A stretch of DNA of 64,000 bases. Origin: JADKAV01 sp041393775 (GTDB lineage Bacteria; Actinomycetota; Actinomycetes; S36-B12; UBA10799). This document shows positions 48,684 through 57,255 of this stretch, one piece after another; position 1 is the first letter of the stretch, and every line of letters starts with the position of its first letter. Location of the stretch: positions 434,001-498,000 of the forward strand of contig JAWKJM010000003.1 of assembly GCA_041393775.1 (NCBI GenBank), written 5' to 3'. The position numbers were made by a program, and so were the translations under genes. The notes below the pieces were generated by a model. It was not told the DNA's origin. It made no database searches and was given only the letters and a program-made list of their open reading frames with translations.

Positions 48684-48929
48684 TCAGCGGGCCGTCGACG
48701 AGTACGGCAGCAGTGCCATCTCGCGGGCGTTCTTGATCGCCTTGGCGATCTCGCGTTGCTGCTGCACGGTCACGCCGGTCACGCGGCGGGCACGGATCTT
48801 GCCGCGGTCGGAGATGAACTTGCGCAGCAAGTTGACGTCCTTGTAGTCGACGGCCGTAACGCCGGCCGCCTTGAGCTGGTTGGCCTTCTTCTTGATCGGC
48901 TTTACGGGCCGAGGTGGCTGCTTCGCCAT
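48684..48929 (-). CDS. rpsR: 30S ribosomal protein S18, cysteine-free form
   Basis: Binds 16S rRNA with S6 on the platform. 81 residues: VDYKDVNLLRKFISDRGKI, RARRVTGVTVQQQREIAKAI and REMALLPYSS are the S18 core. The CxxC...C zinc ligands of many S18 proteins are absent (KKKANQLKAAGVT instead), so this is a C-minus, zinc-independent form even though it is in the main rpsF-ssb-rpsR-rplI operon. GGAG sits seven bases before the ATG. rplI starts 9 bp after it. Confidence 0.97.
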   Translation of the reverse strand: MAKQPPRPVKPIKKKANQLKAAGVTAVDYKDVNLLRKFISDRGKIRARRVTGVTVQQQREIAKAIKNAREMALLPYSSTAR

Positions 48930-48987
48930 TGTGGTGCTCCGATGTTCGAGCCCGGCCGACCGGCCGGAATGGATGATTGGTTAGGGA

Positions 48988-49482
48988 TTAGAAGGGAGGT
49001 TCGTCGACCGCGCCGCCCCAGGCGTCGCCGCCACCGCCACCGCTGGGCGGGGCACCCCATGGGTCGCCGCCTCCGGATGCTGCAGGTGCGGCGCGGCCCG
49101 AGTCGGTCGTGGTACTGCGGCCGGTCTTCTGGACCTTCGCGGTGGCGTACCGCAGGGCAGGTCCGATGTCATCGATGTCGACCTCGTACACGGTGCGCTT
49201 CTCGCCCTCACGGGTTTCGTATGAGCGCTGCTTCAACCGGCCGATCACCATCACGCGGGTACCCTTCGTCAGGGACTCCGCGACGTTCTCGGCGTACTGC
49301 CGCCACACGGTTCCGGACAGCCAGACGGTTTCGCCGTCCTTCCACTCACCGGTGGCATTGTCCCGGCTGCGCGGAGTCACCGCGATCCGGAGGCTGGCGG
49401 CAGCCACTCCGGACGGCGTGAAGCGCAGTTCGGGATCGGCAACGAGGTTGCCCACCATGTTGATTTGGGGTTCACCGACCAT
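48988..49482 (-). CDS. ssb: Single-stranded DNA-binding protein
   Basis: Protects and organises ssDNA in replication and repair. 164 residues. The OB fold covers ~1-115: INMVGNLVADPELRFTPSGV, then WKDGETVWLSGTVWRQYAEN and GTRVMVIGRLKQRSYETREG. A Gly/Ala-rich disordered linker follows with PWGAPPSGGGGGDAWGG, then the conserved protein-interaction tip, here VDEPPF. AAAGG lies upstream of the ATG. It sits between rpsF and rpsR as in most actinobacteria. Confidence 0.96.
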   Translation of the reverse strand: MVGEPQINMVGNLVADPELRFTPSGVAAASLRIAVTPRSRDNATGEWKDGETVWLSGTVWRQYAENVAESLTKGTRVMVIGRLKQRSYETREGEKRTVYEVDIDDIGPALRYATAKVQKTGRSTTTDSGRAAPAASGGGDPWGAPPSGGGGGDAWGGAVDEPPF

Positions 49483-49547
49483 TGTCTGGACCTTTCAGGA
49501 GGCTTTCGAATCAGTGTTGCGCAAGGGTACGACAAGCAATCCGCGGA

Positions 49548-49835
49548 TCAGGCTGCGCGCCGAAGGACCTTCGTCCGCAGAACAGCCTCGTTCAGGTTCA
49601 ACTGCCGGTCCATCTCAGCCACCGCCTGCGGGGTGCAGGTCAGGTCGAGCACCACGTAGATGCCCTCGGACTTCTTCTGGATGTCATAAGCCATGCGACG
49701 ACGGCCCCAGATGTCGACTTTGTCGACGGTGCCCTTGTCCTGGCGGATGACGTTCAGGAAAGTCTCGAGACTTGGCTGGACGGTCCGCTCCTCGAGATCT
49801 GGATCGAGGATGATCATCACTTCATAGGGACGCAA
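49548..49835 (-). CDS. rpsF: 30S ribosomal protein S6
   Basis: Partner of S18. 95 residues: YEVMIILDPDLEERTVQPSL, VDKVDIWGRRRMAYDIQKKS and EGIYVVLDLTC are diagnostic. The start is TTG at 49835 rather than the internal ATG: AGGAGGTGG lies 6-8 bases before it, and the conserved MRPYEVM N-terminus needs that codon. First gene of the operon. A 7-bp hairpin with a TCTTT loop lies in its leader. Confidence 0.95.
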   Translation of the reverse strand: MRPYEVMIILDPDLEERTVQPSLETFLNVIRQDKGTVDKVDIWGRRRMAYDIQKKSEGIYVVLDLTCTPQAVAEMDRQLNLNEAVLRTKVLRRAA

Positions 49836-49863
49836 CTGCGACCACCTCCTCTGGACTCATGCG

Positions 49864-49882
49864 GCCGCGGTCTTTCCGCGGC
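49864..49882 (-). other. Small hairpin in the rpsF leader
   Basis: GCCGCGG (49864-49870) and CCGCGGC (49876-49882) pair perfectly around 5 nt, about 30 bases before the TTG start. It might be an S6:S18 autoregulatory site, which exists in other bacteria, but this is a guess. Confidence 0.3.
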
Positions 49883-49963
49883 AGGAGGTCTTTGGCGTCT
49901 GCGGGTCCTTCAGGACGGCGCCCTCTCAGGGTACCCGATACCCGAGCCCACCGGGTCCGGCGG

Positions 49964-49972
49964 TGTGGATAA
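49964..49972 (-). promoter_or_regulatory. Single DnaA-box match (TTATCCACA)
   Basis: TGTGGATAA on the plus strand is the reverse complement of the classical DnaA box. It lies between the rpsF leader and the FemAB-like gene. Confidence 0.3.
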
Positions 49973-50011
49973 CCTTCGCAAGGCACACGTGCCAGGCCGT
50001 ACCGCACACCC

Positions 50012-50017
50012 TAGACT
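50012..50017 (+). promoter_or_regulatory. Putative -10 hexamer (TAGACT) of FemAB-like gene
   Basis: Eight bases before GTG 50026. No ribosome site is present. Confidence 0.4.
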
Positions 50018-50025
50018 CCAATACC

Positions 50026-51147
50026 GTGACCATTGCCGTGCGGCCGATCTCCGCCGAGACCCACCTCGCGTTCGTTCGGGAGCAGCCGTCGGTCTCCTTC
50101 TTGCAGACCCCCGCATGGGCCGGTGTCAAAGCCGAATGGGACAGCCAATCGGTGGGCTGGTACGACAGCGGCCGCTTGGTCGGTGCGGCGCTCGTGCTGT
50201 ACCGGCAGGTACCGCGGGTCAAACGCTTCCTGGCCTACATCCCCGAGGGGCCGGTGTTGCCGTGGGACGCCGCGGCCGCCGACCTCCCAGCCTGGCTGGG
50301 ACCACTGCTGGAGCACGTCAAGGGCAGGGGCGCATTCGCGCTCAAGATGGGTCCGGCCGTAGCCACCCGTCGCTGGCACGCCGAGACCGTCAAGAAGGCC
50401 ATCGCCGACGACTCGGTGAACCGGTTGGCCGGCGTCGAGGCCGACGAGTCACTGACCACGGGGCTTGCGCTGCAGGCCGCACTGCCGAAGGCGGGCTGGC
50501 ACCAGGACACCAGCGGTGGTGCCGGGTTCGGTGATGTCCAGCCGCGATTCGTCTACCAGCTCCCCCTGGCCGGGCGCAGCGAGGAGGACGTCTTCGCGGG
50601 CTTCAACCAGCTGTGGCGACGCAACGTCCGCAAAGCTGAGAAGAGCGGCGTGGAGGTCACCGCCGGCACGCGCGAGGATCTGGCGCTGTTCCATCCTGTG
50701 TACGTCGAGACCGGTGCGCGGGACGGATTCACCCCGCGCGGGCTGTCCTACTTCCAGCGGATGTGGGATGCAATGAACGCCGAGGACCCCCACAGGCTGC
50801 GGCTCTACTTGGCCCGTCACGAAGGGGAGGTGGTCGCGGCCACCACGCTCGTGACCGTGGGTGACCACGCCTGGTACTCCTACGGCGCTTCGACCACCGC
50901 GAGTCGCAACGTCCGCCCTTCGAACGCCGTGCAGTGGCGGATGATCACCGACAGCATGGACAGCGGGTGTTCGGTTTACGACCTGCGCGGGATCAGCGAC
51001 AACCTCACCGCCGGCGATCATCTGCTCGGTCTGGTGCAGTTCAAGGTGGGCACCGGTGGCTACGCGCAGGAATACGTCGGCGAGTGGGACTACGTGCTGC
51101 GGCCGTTCTGGAACAAGGCCTACGAAGCGTACCGGAAACGCCGCTAG
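50026..51147 (+). CDS. FemAB/FemX-like peptidyltransferase
   Basis: Adds an amino acid from aminoacyl-tRNA to lipid II to build the peptidoglycan cross-bridge. 373 residues, two GNAT domains. SVSFLQTPAWAGVKAEW is the N-terminal FemX hallmark, then LAYIPEGPVLPWD, FNQLWRRNVRKAEKSGVEV and ending VYDLRGISDNLTAGD and LVQFKVGTGGYAQEYVGEWD. In Streptomyces the same gene (femX) is followed, as here, by an alanine-racemase-like gene, a DUF2029 membrane protein and a PBP. GTG 50026 is preferred, since the upstream 21 codons are poor. The amino acid added is unknown; glycine in Streptomyces. Confidence 0.92.
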   Translation: MTIAVRPISAETHLAFVREQPSVSFLQTPAWAGVKAEWDSQSVGWYDSGRLVGAALVLYRQVPRVKRFLAYIPEGPVLPWDAAAADLPAWLGPLLEHVKGRGAFALKMGPAVATRRWHAETVKKAIADDSVNRLAGVEADESLTTGLALQAALPKAGWHQDTSGGAGFGDVQPRFVYQLPLAGRSEEDVFAGFNQLWRRNVRKAEKSGVEVTAGTREDLALFHPVYVETGARDGFTPRGLSYFQRMWDAMNAEDPHRLRLYLARHEGEVVAATTLVTVGDHAWYSYGASTTASRNVRPSNAVQWRMITDSMDSGCSVYDLRGISDNLTAGDHLLGLVQFKVGTGGYAQEYVGEWDYVLRPFWNKAYEAYRKRR

Positions 51148-51235
51148 TCCCTGCGTTCTCATGAGGTGGGCCCCGAACGCCGGGTTCCGCCGCAACGGCC
51201 AGGCGAGGCGGGCCCGGCGGGAGGTTCGCGAGGTT

Positions 51236-51611
51236 GGAGGACGTTAGGTTCCCGAAACCACGCGTGAATGCTCTGGTCCGAAAACGGCCGCGAGGTTAGA
51301 GGACGCACGTGTGGCTTCTCTAACCTCGTGCACGTTCTCTAGTCCGAAAATGGCTGGTGTACTCGGTCGCCGCAGAAGTGGGCCGCGAGGTTAGAGAATG
51401 GTCGCGAGGTTAGAGATCGTGCACCAGGTTAGTGAACGCACGTGTGGCTTCTCTAACCTCGTGCACGTTCTCTAACCCGAGTGGATTTCCGCCCGGCATT
51501 TCCCCGCCTGAAGGGCGGCCGGCCACGGCCACGGACGACTAACGCGAGCGGTTTCCGCCTGGCATTATCCCGCCTGAACGGGCGGTCCGCCACGGTCGCG
51601 GATGACTAGCG
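51236..51611. repeat. Family B composite intergenic repeat, copy 4
   Basis: The largest copy. A partial unit (51236-51333) with GGTTAGAGGACGCACGTGTGGC and its CTCTAACCTCGTGCACGTTC partner is followed by a near-duplicate of 3273-3469 at 51334-51530 and two reversed GC modules (51478-51545, 51543-51611). No gene lies in 51148-51770. Confidence 0.85.
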
Positions 51612-51770
51612 AAAAGGGACGCTCCCCAACCGCGTTGACTTTCTCTGAGTGGTCAAGGTGGCGTGGTGTCGGTGCACCACCGGACCCCGCAACTCCCGGT
51701 GAATGTCCGGATGACCACGTCCCAGCCGACCCTGCCCCGGAACCGCCACCCGGGATGTAAGACTTCTCCG

Positions 51771-53009
51771 GTGACGTTCACGCTGCATATCGATGGGCCC
51801 GCCTGGCGCGAGCACACGGGATCGGTGCGGGACGCCCTACGAGGTGCGATCCGCGGGGACGGCGGTCGAGCCCGGCTCGGCGACCTGGTCCCAGTGGCCA
51901 AGGGCAATGGGTACGGACTGGGCCTGGGCCGGCTGGCGGCGGAGGCCACCCGGCTCGGCGTCGATCGACTCGCAGTGGGCACGGTCTTCGAGGTGCCGGC
52001 GGTGGTCGACCACTTCCACGGCGACATCCTGGTGCTGGAACCCTGGGATCCGCGTGACGCCGTCGCCGCCGCCCGCTGGCAGGATCTGGACTCCGCGTCG
52101 TACTCCCAGCGGGTGATCCGCACGGTCTCCGACGTTTCCGCTGCCAAGCAGCTTCCCGGCTCCCTGCCGCCCGGGACCCGCATCGTGATCGAGGGGATCA
52201 CAAGCATGCGGCGGTTCGGGATGCTCGAGACAGACCTGCTGGCCGTGGTGGGCAATCGAGGTTTCCAGCAGGCACTGTCCGAAGGACGGCTGCAACTGGA
52301 CGGTCTGGCGCTGCACCTGCCGCTGGCGATGCCTGACGTCCACCACGTCTCCGCGACCAAACTCCCGCGCGGTACCAGCGCCAGGGTCATCGAGGTCCAG
52401 GGCTGGGCCAAGACCTGGCGGGCGGCGCAGGACGAGTTGCTGCGCGCGCAGAGCCCGGTGACCGAGAACACGAACACGTTGTGGGTGTCCCACCTGACCG
52501 ATGATGAGTTGCGCTCCCTGCGCAGTCTCGAGCCCGACGCCGCCTTCAACGCCCGGGTCGGAACCCGCCTGTGGCTCGGAGACGGCAAGACCCTCTCCGC
52601 GCGGGGCACCATCCTGGCCGTGCACTCCGTCGGCCGCCGTTTCGCGGTGGGATACCGTCAGCGCAAGGCGAGCAGCGACGGCCTGCTGCTGGTGGTCGGC
52701 GGCGGCACCTCTCACGGTGTGGCGATGGCCGCCCCCACCCCGGCCACTTCCCTGCGGCAACGCGCGATCGCTGCGGGTACCGGCGCACTCGAGGCCACCG
52801 GTCGCAGCCGTTCGCCGTTCCAATGGGGGGACAAACTGCTCTGGTTCGCCGAGCCCCCACACATGCAGGTCTCGATGCTGTGGCTTCCCGAGTCGACGCT
52901 GCGGGAGGGCCTGGCCAACGGTCTGCGCACCCCGGCCGTGGGCGATGCCCTGGACTGTCGGGTACGTCACACGACGGCCCTGTTCGACGCCGTGCTCACC
53001 AACGCATGA
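51771..53009 (+). CDS. Alanine racemase-like PLP protein
   Basis: 412 residues of the fold-type III alanine racemase family, but divergent. LVPVAKGNGYGLGLGRLAAEA holds the PLP Lys, IVIEGITSMRRFGM corresponds to the M-H-R-G region with His lost, and FNARVGTRLWLGDGKTLSA to the C-terminal barrel. The catalytic Tyr motif GYG is unclear. In Streptomyces this locus is adjacent to femX, with the dedicated alr elsewhere. It may act on another amino acid, or on alanine for FemX. The GTG start at 51771 is chosen because MVTFTLHID starts the family core. The stop overlaps the next ATG. Confidence 0.85.
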   Translation: MTFTLHIDGPAWREHTGSVRDALRGAIRGDGGRARLGDLVPVAKGNGYGLGLGRLAAEATRLGVDRLAVGTVFEVPAVVDHFHGDILVLEPWDPRDAVAAARWQDLDSASYSQRVIRTVSDVSAAKQLPGSLPPGTRIVIEGITSMRRFGMLETDLLAVVGNRGFQQALSEGRLQLDGLALHLPLAMPDVHHVSATKLPRGTSARVIEVQGWAKTWRAAQDELLRAQSPVTENTNTLWVSHLTDDELRSLRSLEPDAAFNARVGTRLWLGDGKTLSARGTILAVHSVGRRFAVGYRQRKASSDGLLLVVGGGTSHGVAMAAPTPATSLRQRAIAAGTGALEATGRSRSPFQWGDKLLWFAEPPHMQVSMLWLPESTLREGLANGLRTPAVGDALDCRVRHTTALFDAVLTNA

Positions 53010-54391
53010 TCTCCATCCTGCCCAGCCGCGACGACAAGGTCGTCGCCAGCGGCAGCGAGGTGGCAGGAGGCCCGGCCGGCTCCCGGGTTCTGCTCGCAGT
53101 CACCTGGTGGAACGCATTCCGAGTCCTGGTGGTGATGACAGCGGTCGCCGCCGTGGCCGGTTACCTGAGCAAGTACTACTGCCTGACGAACGGCTGGGGC
53201 GACGGGCGGTACACGCACATGTGCTACTCCGACATCCCCGCCCTGTACGAGCTGCGCGGCCTTGCTGATGGCGCCATCCCTTACCTCAGCGATCTGCCGG
53301 CCGATCAGGTGTTGGAGTATCCCGCGCTGACCGGGCTGTTCGTCTGGGTGGCCGCGCGGCTCACCCCTGCCGGAGACGCGCACTGGTACTTCGACGTCAA
53401 CGTCCTACTACTGCTGGTCTGCTGGCTGGTCGCCGTGCTGGCCACTGCGGTTTCCCAGCGCAGCCGGCCGTGGGATGCGGCCATGGTTGCGCTGGCCCCG
53501 GGGATCATCCTGGCGGGGACGGTCAACTGGGACCTGCTGCCGGTGGCCCTGGTCGCGGTCTCGTTCGCGCTGTGGTCGCACGAAAGACCGTTCTGGGCCG
53601 GGGTGTTCCTGGGCCTCGGAATCGCTGCGAAGTTCTACCCGTTGCTGATCCTGGGTCCGATCTTCCTCTTGTGCTGGCGGGCGAGGGCCTGGGCCGCCTT
53701 CACGCGGTATGCCCTTGGAGCCGTCTCGGCATGGCTGGTGGTCAATGTTCCGCTCATGCTGCTGAACTTCGGGAACTGGGCGCGTTTCTACACCTTCAGC
53801 CGTGAGCGCGGACAGGATTTCGGTTCCATCTGGCTGGCCCTGGAGACCGCCGGCAGACAGATCCCGCCGGAACGCCTGAACACCGCGGCCACCGGCCTGC
53901 TGCTGCTCGCCGCGCTCGCTCTGGCCGTACTGATCTGGCGCGCGCCCGTCGTCCCGCGGGTCGGCCAGGTGACCTTCCTGATCGTGGCCGCATTCCTGGT
54001 GACCAACAAGGTCTACTCACCGCAGTACGTGGTCTGGCTGATCCCGCTGGCCGTCCTCGCGCGGCCCCGGTGGCGAGACCTGCTGATCTGGCAGGGTGCC
54101 GAAGTCGTGTACTTCGTCGCCATCTGGCTGTATCTGGCCGGACTGGAAGGCGACGACGCGAAGGGGTTGTCGGAGCAGGCCTATGCGGTGGCCATCGTCA
54201 TCCACGTCGTGGCGACACTGTGGCTGGCCGGTCTTGTCGTCAGGGACATCCTGCGACCCGACCACGATCCCATCCGCACCGACGGCGCCGGGGTCATGGA
54301 TCCGCTGGCGGGTCCCCTGGCCCCAGGTGCGGCTACGGGCTCCCCGATGCCGGCGGTTGTTCCACCGGCGGTGACGCCGCCCGCTGGCTAG
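53006..54391 (+). CDS. Membrane glycosyltransferase 87 / DUF2029 family protein
   Basis: Polytopic enzyme using polyprenyl-phosphate sugars to build envelope glycans. 461 residues, about 12 helices. The first loop has YKYYC-like SKYYCLTNGWGDGRYTHMCY with a DxxxLY-type SDIPALYELRGL, and later blocks are FWAGVFLGLGIAAKFYPLL and VTNKVYSPQYVVWLIPLAVL, typical of GT-C mannosyl- or arabinosyltransferases. The last 40 residues are Pro/Ala-rich. ATGA overlap with the racemase-like gene. It ends inside the PBP gene (59 bp overlap). The M. tuberculosis counterpart in this position is Rv0051. Confidence 0.88.
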   Translation: MISILPSRDDKVVASGSEVAGGPAGSRVLLAVTWWNAFRVLVVMTAVAAVAGYLSKYYCLTNGWGDGRYTHMCYSDIPALYELRGLADGAIPYLSDLPADQVLEYPALTGLFVWVAARLTPAGDAHWYFDVNVLLLLVCWLVAVLATAVSQRSRPWDAAMVALAPGIILAGTVNWDLLPVALVAVSFALWSHERPFWAGVFLGLGIAAKFYPLLILGPIFLLCWRARAWAAFTRYALGAVSAWLVVNVPLMLLNFGNWARFYTFSRERGQDFGSIWLALETAGRQIPPERLNTAATGLLLLAALALAVLIWRAPVVPRVGQVTFLIVAAFLVTNKVYSPQYVVWLIPLAVLARPRWRDLLIWQGAEVVYFVAIWLYLAGLEGDDAKGLSEQAYAVAIVIHVVATLWLAGLVVRDILRPDHDPIRTDGAGVMDPLAGPLAPGAATGSPMPAVVPPAVTPPAG

Positions 54392-56495
54392 GCAGTACCG
54401 CCGGTTGCGTCGTCTCCGCCGGCCCCTGCGTGTTCTCCGACTCCGTGGGCGCCACGGACTGTCGGGTCGGTGTGTCGCTGACCTCCCCGGACGGCGAAAT
54501 CACGTCCGTGGGCCGCGCGGAGGGACTCTGGCTCGCCGAAGTCGTGGGCGACGGCACCGTGGTGGTACCGCCACCGGCGATCCACTCACCGGGCATGTCG
54601 AAGGTCTCCACGGGCTGACCCTCGAGTGCGGCACGCTGGTAGCCGGTCCAGATCCGGGCCGGGAACGACCCGCCGGTCACGCTGGCCAGGCCGCCGGTGC
54701 CTTCCAGGGTGACCATGTTGCCGCGATTGTCGGACTTGGCCATCATCACCGCGGTGGCCAACTGCGGTGTGTATCCGACGTACCACGCGGACATGTTGTT
54801 GTCGGTGGTTCCGGTCTTGCCAGCCGACGGCCTCCCCAGGCCCAGCGCCGTAGTGCCGGTACCGACATTGACCACTTGCTGCAGGGCGTAGTTGACGTTG
54901 TCCATGACCGTCTCGTCGAACACCTGCTTCGCCTTCACATCGAGTTTGAAGTCGGTGTTCTTGTCCGGGGTCTTCACCTCCTTGATCATGACCGGGTCGG
55001 CTTGCTTGCCGCGCGCTGCGAAGGTGGCGTAGGCATCGGCCATGTCCAATGCGGTCGGCGACGAGGTGCCCAGCACCGTTGTCGGATCCGCTTTGAGCCC
55101 GGTGGTGTCCTTGGGCACACCGGCCTGGATGGCGGCCTTACGGACGTTGTCCGTCCCCACAGTCATGCCGAGTTCGACGTATGGGGTGTTGATCGAGTTC
55201 TCGGTGGCTTTCAACAGCGTCACCGTGCCGTAACTGACGTTGCCGTAGTTCTGCAGCGTGTAGCCCTGAATGGTCCGCGGGGAACTGCCGTCCCACGTCG
55301 AGTACAGTCCGATCCCCTTCTCGAGCGCGGCGGTCAGGGCGAACGGCTTGAACGTGGACCCTGCCAGCGCGGTGGCCTGGGTGGCGTCGTTTAGCTGGTT
55401 CTTCAGGTAGTTCTTCCCGCCGTACATGGCCACGATCTCGCCGGTTCCGGGACGCACACTGGCCAGGCCGATGCGCAGACCTTCGGTGTTGTAAGTCGGG
55501 CCGTTGGTCTTCACCGACTCGATCGCCGCGTCCTGCGCCTCCTTGTTGATCGTGGTGGTGACGCGATAGCCGTTGAGGTTGATGTCGTCCTCGGTGTAGC
55601 CGAGGTCCAACAACGCCTGCCGGGCGGCCTCGAGCAAGTAGCCGTTGGCCCCCTTGAAGTAGTTGTAGGCGCCGCTCCACGGCAGTGGTTCGGGGAACAC
55701 CAGGGCGTCGGCCTCTGCCTGGGTGAGTGCACCCGTGCTGACCATGCCGTCCACCACGTACTGCCAGCGGTCCTTCAGTTCGTCCTGGCCCTTCTTGCTC
55801 GCATAGAACGAGGGGGCCCGGATGATGGCTGCGAGATACGCGGACTCGGCCGCGTCGAGCTTGGCCGCCGTCTTCCCGAAGTACGCCTGCGAGGCCGCCT
55901 GGATGCCGTAGGCGCCACGGCCGTAGTAGATCGTGTTGAGGTAGTCGGCCAGGATCTCGTCCTTGCTCGACTGGGTCTCCAGCTTCACCGAGAGCACCAA
56001 CTCGTTGAACTTGCGGCTGAAGGACTGTTCCTGGCTCAGGTAGGCGTTCTTCGCGTACTGCTGCGTGATGGTCGACGCGCCTTGCGTGCTCCCGCCCGTC
56101 AGGTTGTTCCACGTCGCCCGGATGAGGCCCTTGGGATCGAACCCGCCGTGGCTGTAGTAGCCGCGGTCCTCGGCGGCCAGCATCGCAGCCTGCATCTGCG
56201 GCGAGATCCGCTCCAGCGGGACGCTCGTGCGGTTGGCCTCGCCAATCCTGCCGATCTCGGTCTTGCCGTCGTCGAAGTAGATCCGGGTGGTCTGCGCCAC
56301 GGCAAGGTCATTGGGCTTGGGGACGTCGATGGTGGCCACCGCTATCCCGAGCCAGGCGAACCCGAGCACGATCACGGTAACGATGGATCCGAGGACCAGC
56401 CGCCACGAAGGCAGCCAGTGACGGACCCCCGACCTGCCCTTGCGCGGGTAGTCGATCCACCGCCGCCTCGCCTTGGCGGGGGCTTTGCGTGCCAT
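54333..56495 (-). CDS. Class A (bifunctional) penicillin-binding protein
   Basis: Polymerises and cross-links peptidoglycan at the membrane; PonA1-like by position and order. 720 residues. One TM helix (about 36-58), then GT51 with AAEDRGYYSHGGFDPKG (catalytic Glu near 106) and GASTITQQYAKN, and a transpeptidase with GSTFKPFALT (SxxK, near 381), SIN in ENSINTPYV (near 431) and SAGKTGTTDN (KTG, near 555). A Ser/Thr/Pro-rich 95-residue tail lacks PASTA. GAGGA before ATG 56495. The end overlaps the convergent glycosyltransferase gene. Confidence 0.95.
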   Translation of the reverse strand: MARKAPAKARRRWIDYPRKGRSGVRHWLPSWRLVLGSIVTVIVLGFAWLGIAVATIDVPKPNDLAVAQTTRIYFDDGKTEIGRIGEANRTSVPLERISPQMQAAMLAAEDRGYYSHGGFDPKGLIRATWNNLTGGSTQGASTITQQYAKNAYLSQEQSFSRKFNELVLSVKLETQSSKDEILADYLNTIYYGRGAYGIQAASQAYFGKTAAKLDAAESAYLAAIIRAPSFYASKKGQDELKDRWQYVVDGMVSTGALTQAEADALVFPEPLPWSGAYNYFKGANGYLLEAARQALLDLGYTEDDINLNGYRVTTTINKEAQDAAIESVKTNGPTYNTEGLRIGLASVRPGTGEIVAMYGGKNYLKNQLNDATQATALAGSTFKPFALTAALEKGIGLYSTWDGSSPRTIQGYTLQNYGNVSYGTVTLLKATENSINTPYVELGMTVGTDNVRKAAIQAGVPKDTTGLKADPTTVLGTSSPTALDMADAYATFAARGKQADPVMIKEVKTPDKNTDFKLDVKAKQVFDETVMDNVNYALQQVVNVGTGTTALGLGRPSAGKTGTTDNNMSAWYVGYTPQLATAVMMAKSDNRGNMVTLEGTGGLASVTGGSFPARIWTGYQRAALEGQPVETFDMPGEWIAGGGTTTVPSPTTSASQSPSARPTDVISPSGEVSDTPTRQSVAPTESENTQGPAETTQPAVLPSQRAASPPVEQPPASGSP

Positions 56496-56564
56496 GTTCG
56501 TATCCTCGTTCCTTGCTACCACTAAGTGTCCGACGTCGAGCGGCGCGGCGCGGTGCCGCCCCCG

Positions 56565-57077
56565 TCAGATGTCGCTCTTACGCGCCTTCAGCGCGGGCCG
56601 CGGCACGCCGTCCCCCAGGACGTAGCTGCGCAGACGGAAGTGCCAGTGACAGTCGGGGCACACCTCGACCTCGTCGACCCGGAACTGCCCGTGTTCGACG
56701 GCCATCTCCTCGATCTCGGCCAGCGTGTGCTGCCGGCCGGCGAAGTCCCCGAGTTCGTCCCCCCAGGTGTACCGCAGCAACACCAGGTTCAAACCCTGGC
56801 ACCACGGGCACTTCGCCTTGAGCGGGGTCCCGTGGTACTTCGCCGCACGCAGGAGATCGGGGTGGGGGTCGAGGTTGTCACTGGCCCCGGTGGCTGTCAA
56901 GACGAGCCTGCCCAGCGCACGGCGCTTCTGCAGCGAGTAGTCCACCACCCGCCGGGGCAGCAGCGGATCGTCCACGTCCTCGGGCTCGGCGAGCTCCGGA
57001 CGCGGGCGCGGCGGCTTGCTCGGTGCACCCAGCACCTTGCTCCCCCGCACAGAACCCTGCGCCCGCGATTCGGCCAT
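56565..57077 (-). CDS. DUF5318 zinc-ribbon protein
   Basis: 170 residues; DUF5318 family, same place as Rv0049 next to ponA1. VDYSLQKRRALGRLVLTATG leads into two Cys pairs, KCPWCQG (near 90) and VCPDCHWHFRLRSYVLGD (near 139), which should bind one zinc. In between RYTWGDELGDFAGRQHTLAEI is conserved from memory. TGGAG lies before the ATG. Function is not known; the conserved link to PBP1A suggests a cell-wall role. Confidence 0.85.
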   Translation of the reverse strand: MAESRAQGSVRGSKVLGAPSKPPRPRPELAEPEDVDDPLLPRRVVDYSLQKRRALGRLVLTATGASDNLDPHPDLLRAAKYHGTPLKAKCPWCQGLNLVLLRYTWGDELGDFAGRQHTLAEIEEMAVEHGQFRVDEVEVCPDCHWHFRLRSYVLGDGVPRPALKARKSDI

Positions 57078-57212
57078 GTACTCCAGGGTAGGCCGGAATC
57101 GGTCCCTCCGCGCTGTGCTGTTACCCAACTCACGGACCCGACCCCGTGATCGGCGACACACGCCGAGTTGCTTGCGCTTAGGCCTTTGTGCACCTAGTGT
57201 TAATGAAAGGCA

Positions 57213-57231
57213 ATATATCGATGCGATACAT
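57213..57231. promoter_or_regulatory. Candidate PadR operator: ATATATCG-ATG-CGATACAT
   Basis: Two 8-bp arms pairing 7 of 8 around ATG, ending 24 bp before the padR start. It is AT-rich in a GC-rich region. PadR-type regulators bind ATGTAT...ATACAT palindromes, so autoregulation and control of ino1 are likely. Confidence 0.6.
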
Positions 57232-57255
57232 CTTTGGCAGAACCGGAGGGACAGC

